In this document: positions 57,090 to 64,000 of the stretch, in pieces
Position numbering within the stretch: the first letter of the stretch is position 1
Layout of the letters: every line of letters starts with the position of its first letter
Source of the DNA: Termitomyces sp. T153
Taxonomy: Eukaryota > Basidiomycota > Agaricomycetes > Agaricales > Lyophyllaceae
DNA length: 64,000 nucleotides
Direction: 5' to 3'
Assembly: GCA_018296165.2 (NCBI GenBank)
Contig: JACKQL020000055.1
Span: 248,001 to 312,000 of the forward strand
Notes under the pieces: model-generated
Seen by the model: only the letters and a program-made list of their open reading frames with translations
The model's database searches: none
What the model was told of the DNA's origin: nothing
Position numbers and translations under genes: made by a program

Positions 57090-58800
57090 TACACATCAAT
57101 AGGAAACTAACCTTCAATTAGATGTGCAAAAAATTGGCACAGAAAGCCAAGGTAGCCACAATGGTATCACAGATTCTGGCCAACACGATAAGAGGCATGA
57201 ACTAGGTACAACTCCACCTAATGTACAGGGCGTGCGTGGTACCAATTATGACATATATGAGCCGAATATGGTGGATGGGCAAGAAAATACATGTGGACAG
57301 ACTGACTAAAGTACAGAACAACTCACTAAGACATATGGTGGGTGCATTTAAGACCACACTGATCAAGACACTGAAAGTCGACATGGCAATACCACCCCTA
57401 GACATAACAATCGGAGTGAAGGCTATGCCAACAGAATGCATCAGTTGGAAGGCACGAATCCAATCATCACGCAAATGCCAGGAGAATGGAGACAACGGGA
57501 ACAGGCTAACAATACTCTACCACTACCTTCCAGAAGAACAACAAGGAAGAAAACCCACCAAAAGCTGAACCAACTTGAGAGGATAACACGGATGACATAC
57601 AGACCAACAGAAGGGGAAAGTATCGATCCATCTATTTCACCCTCATGGCTGAAAACAGCAGAGAGATTCGGACACAGACCAGCAATTACAGGGGTGCTGA
57701 GGGGGGCCAAAAAGGAGGAAGCAAATAGACACAACGAGAGACTACAAGGACTAGAGAGGGACGGGCACGCACTATAGTAGACTCAGATGGATCGATGCAC
57801 GAAAAGGGCCCGAATGATGCCAGAACAGTTGGCTGAGGCATGGTGAGTTACCATGAGGAACAAGAAATATTTGCAGAAAGAGGTGGTCTAGGAGGAAATG
57901 CAGAAGTATATGATGCGGAACTGACAGGAATAGCTAGGACAGCCAGGACAGCTGCAAGGTATACCAGAATGGAAATCAGATGAGGCACATACACATCTTC
58001 GCAGATAACACGGCGGCAGTGACAGTGTCATATGGGCAGAAGCCAAAGCAGGGACAATCAAACATGGTAAAGATCACTCATACCATAGACAGATTCTTGG
58101 AAGAGAAGGACGACAGATTGATAAGCATCAAATGGTGCCCGGGCCACGAGGACATCAAAGGAAATGAAAGAACGAATGAAGAAGCTAAAGAAGGGACGAA
58201 ATTATGGCCGCCGGACCACGCAATGTAAACGAACGCTAAGAGGAAGGCAAACGAGAGAGCCTTGGGTTACTGGGTCAAGGACTGGAAAAAGGCACCCCGA
58301 ACTGGAAGTTTTGCAATTGCAAACAACCTACCTCCGAGATGGAAACCAAGGGAACACGTCGTCCACACACCGAGAGAAGTCTTCGCCAGACTTACACAGC
58401 GCAGAACGAAACACACTTTTATTGGTGAGTATTATGCTAAGTTCATACCTGATGAAAGTATAGGGTGCACGTGTGGAGAACGATATCAAACCAGGGAACA
58501 CATTATACAGAGGTGTCCAAAGTACGAGGAAACACTGGGGAAGACTGAGAGAGGTGAACGAACAATTAGAGATGGGGATACCGCTGGGCACGGAAGGCGG
58601 ACTCGAAGTGAGAGCGAAGTTTCTGGAGAAATCCGGTGCGTTCATGAAGACAGGGAAATCGTGAGAACAGCGCAGAGGACCTACGGCAGAAGACGAAGAG
58701 AACGCATATATCAGGCCAAACAACTAAACAACCGGAAGTCAAAGGGGCCTAACGTTATGAAAACGGCTGTAACACTCAACTCCCAATCATTCACGACGTG
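57090..58800 (+). pseudogene. LINE 2 RT end and RNase H
   Basis: Continues from the interrupted RT: HINRKLTFN, then MYRACVVPIMTY and MVGAFKTTLIKTLKVDM. RNase H follows with DAELTGIA, FADNTAAVTVSYG and IKWCPGHEDIKGNERTNEEA. A C-terminal cysteine motif CTCGERYQTREHIIQRC (about 58470-58520) could bind zinc, as in other LINE tails. Several frame changes break it, but it is better preserved than LINE 1. Confidence 0.8.
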
Positions 58801-59329
58801 ACCGTGCCACACACCCGCCATACGAAATTCTGCGACACGAGTTCTAATAACAGATACATTACGAATACCAATACGATACATTGACGACCAGCACTTACTA
58901 TTGGAGTAGAGTCAGTACTCTTCCCCGCCTTTTAGCCCTGTATAGTGGCTTTCCGGCTGTATAAACAGAGTTCATTCATTCATTCCAAATAAGGTTGTTA
59001 GACATCGACCCTCCACTCTACCTCATGTTTCAACAGGACATCTGTCAAGATCCTTCAAAATAACTTTCATTGATGGGATCGAGTTAGACAAATCCACCGT
59101 AGGGTCACACTTAGAGCTTCTCGATGCATGATGGATGTCAGGGTGCCACTCAAGGGGGGGTCTAGACGCACACCACGCCACTTCACCACGCGTCCTCACT
59201 TTCTAGATCTCGGAACTTGCTGGAGTTTCCCGGCAAGAGCACAGGTTTTTTCCTCCATTGGAAATGATGAACTGCATACCTTCCTTTAAATTCAGGGCTT
59301 GCAACAGACTCAAAGTACATAATCGAAAG

Positions 59330-60568
59330 ATGAGTTACGACTCAGGATCCGTCTTCATTCTCCCTGATCCTCTCGCGGAATGGCCCTGGAAGCGCAATAT
59401 TAGTCCACACTATCTTCAGACCCAAGCAGAATCGTCAGCATGGATCCGAAGTTTCAATGGACTTCCACCCCATGTGCAACGAGCACTTCACCTCGGTGAA
59501 TTTGGTGAGTCTCGCCTGTCTGTTTGCTAGACAGTGGCTTAGATTGTTTCACTATATAGAGTTGCTTGCTTCTCTCGCATACTCTCTGGAGAGTAAAGGT
59601 ATGCTCATGAAGTTTTGCTAGCTATCATTATCAATTACATATGCATTGGCATGCAGATGTCATTCGCGCGGGTTGTGATTATATCATTCTGTTTGCGCTA
59701 TTTGATGAGTACAGTGATGTTATGACGCCTCACGAGGTTCGACAACTGGCCATGATGGTCATGGATGCTTTGCAGAATCCTGACAAGGCCAGACCAGCTG
59801 GAGAGTGTGTCCTTGGAGAGATTGCTCGCCAGTAAGGCCTGAACCTATGATGACTCTCGAGATTGATCATTGTGGCCTAGATTCTGGCAGTCGTCATTGA
59901 AGTTTGCATCCGAGGGTGCACGCCGTCGATTCATCAAGGGATTCGACGAATACACTACCAAAGTTGTTGAAGAAGCTCAGGATCGTGTTCAAGATCTCAT
60001 AAGGAATATTGATGATTATATTCTTTTCCGCCGTTCAGCAGTCGGGATGAAGGCGACATACGTGTTTATTGAATTCTCACTCGATCTTCCAGATGAATCC
60101 TTCGAACACCCTATTATTCAGAGACTTACCGATACTTCCAGTGATCTGATCTGGCTCATAAATGTAAGCTTGTTTTTTCTCGGCCACCGATGTTTCATTT
60201 TGAACTTCGACCAGGATATGTATTCCTATAACGTTGAACAAGCCCGCGGCGAAAATCATAACATCGTCGCGAGTCTCATGCACCACAAAAATATTGGTGT
60301 GAATGAAGCGATGGAATGGGTCGGCGACTACTGCTCAAAGCTTACGCGCAATTTCTTGAACGACCTGCGTGATGTGCCATCTTTTGGCGAAGAACTTGAT
60401 GGTCAAGTACAACACTACTTGAATGGTTTAGCTTACTGTGTCAGGGGAAATGATTCTTGGAGCTTCGAGACTCGGAGGTACTTTGTAGAAGGTGGATTGG
60501 ATATTCAGAAGACTAGGAGAGTTGTCCTCCTTCCACGGCTAGTATTTTCCACGAGCGAAATGTTCTGA
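59330..60568 (+). CDS. Sesquiterpene synthase (class I terpene cyclase)
   Basis: Cyclises farnesyl diphosphate to a sesquiterpene; product not predictable. Five exons: 59330-59504, 59560-59598, 59657-59831, 59881-60163 and 60215-60568, with introns of 49-58 nt, give 341 residues, the usual fungal size. The start MSYDSGSVFILPDPLAEWPW fits the family's N-terminus. The aspartate-rich motif reads DEYSD (residues about 90-95). The NSE motif is formed across an exon junction as NDMYSYNVEQ, and the C-terminal RY pair is present (ETRRYF). Typical fungal blocks HLGEF and RAGCDYIILFALFDEYSD are intact. No stops; the copy looks functional. Neighbours are transposons; no P450 or other tailoring gene lies within the window on this side. 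Confidence 0.92.
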
Positions 60569-61370
60569 TACTCATTAATTCCTCAGAAGGAACCTTCAGA
60601 TCAATGAGGACGTGCTTGATGGGTGAGTAACCACTTCTTCAACAGCACAAACACGCTGACTCCAACTGCCTAGGGTTTTGTGACTCTCAAAAACCCATTT
60701 CATTATCTCGTGATAGCATGACCAAATGCTGTATCGACCTTGAAGTAGGTTTTTGTCCCTCACTTCGACAATGAGTCACTCGATTCAAGTGGTTTCAACA
60801 CCACAATGACTAGACAACAAGACGAACCCTAAGCCGTAGGTACTCATCCTCTTTCTTTCTCTTTATACCTCTCCCGACACGTATGAATACGCCTCCAGTA
60901 CCTATCTTATCCCTAAGGCCTAACCCCGGTGAGAACTGGATCTGCAGCCAGCTGAAAATATCTGAGTCAGTCCAGATATGTCTGGCTCAGATTTTGTATA
61001 TAAATACAGAAATATTTTTGAAGTCATCCGAGGCTGGATGAAGGGTTCTGACACCATCCGAATAGTTTATCCTGTTGTAGCCTAGATGTTCCAAAATGTT
61101 ATGAGCTGTTCTGAAATATAACAATCATTCATTGCTAATAAAACTCTGCGTACAATCCGATGCCGTCTGAAATTATCTGAAGACTACTGAGGCTGTTGTT
61201 GCGACCGGCACAGTCAAAGTAAACCGGCATGTCTAACATATCACGGAACGGGACACCACTGAGGATACTTTCCGCCACATCTTTGCATCATATGACATAT
61301 AGCTTACTGAGAACGGATTATTTATAATACCATTATGACGAATTACTTAGACATTTATCCGCCTTCATGT
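60569..61370. other. Downstream region of the terpene synthase
   Basis: CG-containing, AT-moderate DNA with no convincing gene. Short inverted words around 'tccagatatgtctgg' (60978-60992) are present, possibly an old MITE. It ends at the TSD ATGT (61367-61370) of the next solo LTR. Confidence 0.4.
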
Positions 61371-62250
61371 TGATGCGAAATCAAAGTTTGACAGTGGCGC
61401 AAGGTTTACAAAACTTGGCCAAACGTGTCGGGCTTAGACTTTGCGAGAGTTCGGGGTTCTTTGTCACTAGTTCTCACTGTACATGTAGACCAGATAATAG
61501 ATTTATTGATTTTATTTACTTAGTTCAAGATGGTTCTCAAAACAAGCAAAGGGACACAAATAGTATATTAACTAATGATCCCGAAGTAAGTAGAGCTCAT
61601 GAGCCTAAGAAATCCACTCCCTGGGGACTTCTGAGCCATGGCAAATACTTCCTTGCTTGACTGCTCGCTTTCCCTTCCTTTTTATACTGCTTCTAACATG
61701 CACGGACCTTTGCAATGGCATGATTATTTGTTGTCATCTGGTAGCATAGTCAGCCAATGGTTGGTCTGGGCATTGGAGTTCCACATGGGCAGGGCTTGGC
61801 AACTGTAGTGTGTCCTTTTTCCTTTTCTTCCTCTCCCTCTTGTTCCCTCTTTCCACCACGTAGTCTCCCCTTCTTCAAGGGTGGCAAGGCTCATTGCTAT
61901 GGCAAGCCAGTAAGGCAGTTGCTTGAATGCTCCTTACTGGACCAGGTGTCAGCCTGTGGCAAGCTCGGGCCAGCACCCAATCTTAGCATTGGTTATGGTT
62001 TTCCAATCATGCTGAGGTTCCTGGCAGCACTTGTTCCTGGCTGTAAACTGGCTTTTTGGTTGAGTCTTTCATTGTTTTTGTGTTATAGGAGGGATAATTT
62101 ATGAGGTACATCCACATCTACAGTTTTTGACATTGTTATCAGCTTACAGTTTTCAGCCTTTTGTATAATATATCATATTTTATTATAATATGCTGCTTTT
62201 TCAGACTCATATGTTCCCTCTGGTTTTGTTGTTTTGAGACTGTCATATCA
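61371..62250 (-). mobile_element. Solo LTR (TGAT family), 880 bp, inverted
   Basis: TSD ATGT at 61367-61370 and 62251-62254. In its own orientation it starts TGATATGACAG at 62250. It shares 'aaggctgaaaactgtaagc' and 'cagggagtggatttcttagg' with the copies at 11337 and 41811. A TATA box lies at about 61681-61686 in reverse. Confidence 0.8.
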
Positions 62251-62338
62251 ATGTATGTATATAAAGGGTTGTGACAAGGACATATAGTCCTTGTATGCAA
62301 CAACTCGAATACATCAATCTATCCTCACTCACACTTAG

Positions 62339-63456
62339 TGTCAGGTTCTGCTGACCACGGGGGCTCAGCTACACTGGGCAAGTCCTTACTAGGCAGATGT
62401 GATTCCCTGCACTGACAACTGGGCATTCAGAGGTGTTCCAAACACTGGGGACTTGCGAGGATAGTTAGTGGGAATTGATCCGAGCAAGTCCGGGGAGGTC
62501 CGGAGGAGTAGAGGATGAGTTGCGGGGAAGGGGGACGGGCTTGGTGGGGTTCAGGCATAAGTCCGTATGTGAGTATTGCAGGTGTGGAGGAGGTGAAGGC
62601 TATGTGAATGACAGGAGCAGAGCCGGAGTTCTGATGGGGGATCAACAGGGATTGATAGGGTTTGGAGCCAAGCATGTAACGGGGTCCAGAGTTGGTGAAA
62701 GAGTGCCAGAGGTTTGTAATTGTAATCATGGAATTTGTGGGGGCATTATGGCTGAGAGGACTTGAACACAATAGGCAGAATCAAATGAGATGAGACAGAG
62801 TCGAACAAAATGAGACGGAGACAAGACAAGAACAAGAATAGATTCAGGCAGAGACATGGAACAATAACAAAATGATAATGGAATAGAGACAAGATAAGAC
62901 CAGGAGACTGAGAATAAGGAAAACGAGACACGGAACACAAAACATGAGAAGAAACAATCAGAAACACATCAGGTAAGGCAGGTAAGTAATCTCAAGACTA
63001 GAGTACAAAGAGCTACTCTACATCTTATATACTGACTACTGAAGAGCTCCGGGAATGTTGGCTGTGGTGGCGGGGCTTGGCAGAGCTCAATGGAGTTGGT
63101 GGGTGTCGGTTATGACCAGAGGGTGGGCCACATTGATATGTTGATGGGATCAATTGTTGACACAGTCTGTTCCGAGGTTGTTGTGATATTCCAGGGTAAG
63201 TCAGAGGAGCTAGGGTGTTGAGTCGATGATGTGTAACAGGGTCAGGCATGGCGGGGGAGTGGTCCCAGGGGCTCAGGAGATCCAGGGGGAAGCGTCGGCA
63301 GCTGCGGGGAAGATGTCGGAGTTGGCCAGGGGGCCGTCGGAGTTAGCCAGAGTGGGTGCAGAGTGCTGGGGAAGTTTGACAGAGCATCGGGGGAGGTTCT
63401 GGGGGGACAGGGGTTTGTTGGGCAATGTACGGGGGTCCAGGGAACGGGTCGTGACA
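62339..63456 (-). mobile_element. Solo LTR of the C type, 1118 bp, inverted
   Basis: TSD CTTAG at 62334-62338 and 63457-63461. Begins TGTCAGGTTCTG and ends GTCGTGACA. It has 'taatctcaagact' at about 62989, the C-type start-site 13-mer complement. Confidence 0.9.
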
Positions 63457-63632
63457 CTTAGCTGATCTTGTTAGTTTTTATGCTCTCAGTTACTCCAACA
63501 GCTGCTACTCAGACATATAATACACACTAATCACAGCACAAAGAAAATCACCAAGTCATAAATGTAAAACAAGGCATGAATGTACTTTGAATTTATTGAT
63601 ATGTGGACAATGTTAAGCAGTCTTTTTGGCCT

Positions 63633-63995
63633 TCATTTGTTTTTTGAATAATCCAACATATTTCTAGAAACAAGATGTATCAGTGTCTCAACAAGATAAA
63701 TAAAATCTACCTTTTTTGTCTTGGAATTACAGGCCTTCCATACAGCTGCAAACTCCCCTTCAGTTGCACTTGGGTGCTCCACAAGATAGTCAATTATGTA
63801 GAGATCCCTGTCAGAAAGATTGCATAATGCAAGTATATTTTGGTTCATAATGATGTACCAAGCTGTTGTTACTCCATCTTTTGATTGAAGTGACTTGCTG
63901 TCAGTGGGTTTTGTGAGAAGACTTAGTTCATTTGCAGTGGCAGATTCAGTAACCAAGTTAGGTGGTTGTGGGATAGAAAGTTTTTTTCCAATCAA
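63633..63995 (-). pseudogene. Unrecognised ORF in CG-poor DNA at the right edge
   Basis: An open frame of 120 codons on the minus strand, possibly continuing beyond the window. Pieces read LSDRDLYIIDYLVEHPSATE and ETLIHLVSRNMLDYSKNK. I do not recognise it. CG-poor surroundings suggest it belongs to an old transposon, so host-gene status is doubtful. Confidence 0.35.
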
Positions 63996-64000
63996 ATATT

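Larger units (their letters stand above)
52878..58992 (+). mobile_element. LINE copy 2 with nested hAT, solo LTR and TA-flanked element
   Basis: Same family as LINE 1. Left part: possible ORF1 (53026-53880) and RT (53965-54587). Right part: 57090-58992 with RT end, RNase H and 3' end 'ttcattcattcattcc'. The 54588-57089 block consists of later insertions. The left part is nearly CG-free while CG rises from about 57186 rightward. Boundaries at the left are approximate. Confidence 0.78.

Noticed and set aside
1..64000. tRNA or rRNA genes
   Set aside because: I looked for conserved A/B boxes and rRNA blocks and saw none I could support.

Overview
The window looks like a gene-poor, transposon-rich piece of a basidiomycete (Agaricomycete-type) fungal genome. 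The reasons are introns of about 40-65 nt with GTRNGT...YAG borders, a PsiD-like decarboxylase, a fungal-type sesquiterpene synthase, an ARF-like GTPase with a C-terminal extension, and chromodomain Ty3/gypsy elements. I do not name a species.

Layout. 1-2141 is the 5' part of a Mio/SEA4-type WD40 gene on the minus strand, running off the left edge. 3889-5940 is a seven-exon sugar transporter (minus). 6050-13190 is a transposon block: a Tc1/mariner element with long arms, then a 5'-truncated LINE split by a MITE, a solo LTR and a small TIR element. 13530-20640 is a gene island: a PsiD/PSD-related decarboxylase, a decayed and an apparently intact copy of an unknown gene family, and an ARF-like GTPase gene lying between those two copies. 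20640-58990 is about 38 kb of nested elements. 59330-60568 is a five-exon sesquiterpene synthase. 61371-63456 holds two solo LTRs. The right edge is transposon-like sequence.

The nest can be read from target-site duplications (TSDs). Gypsy D (21.1-28.5 kb) is followed by a tandem repeat and by old gypsy A, which starts at about 30665. Element C, a pol-less LTR element, inserted in the RT gene of A (TSD CATGT). Element B, a younger chromovirus, inserted in the 3' LTR of C (TSD CCTGG). An exact 1550-bp inversion (49717-51266) then flipped the second half of B's 3' LTR, the rest of C's 3' LTR and a piece of A's RT. Gypsy A ends in an LTR fragment next to a second LINE (about 52878-58992). That LINE was hit by a hAT element, which itself carries a solo LTR; a TA-flanked element later split one copy of the hAT TSD.

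Most notable: (i) B, C and D each carry, downstream of the pol/internal region and antisense, an accessory gene with a CxxC...C...CxxCx6C zinc-cluster-like motif, and pol-less C keeps it too. (ii) B and C lack a tRNA-type primer site; the 13 nt after the 5' LTR are the exact complement of a 13-mer lying about 32 nt after a TATA box in the LTR, and the one base that differs between B and C changes on both sides. This predicts Tf1-like self-priming. (iii) A and B encode two retropepsin-like domains in tandem. (iv) Old elements are nearly free of CG, and stop codons and LTR differences are mostly C-to-T or G-to-A, so methylation-linked decay is likely; CG content recovers toward host genes.

The host genes appear independent: nutrient-signalling scaffold (Mio), sugar uptake, aromatic amino-acid-type decarboxylation and terpene synthesis. 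I see no convincing single pathway joining them.
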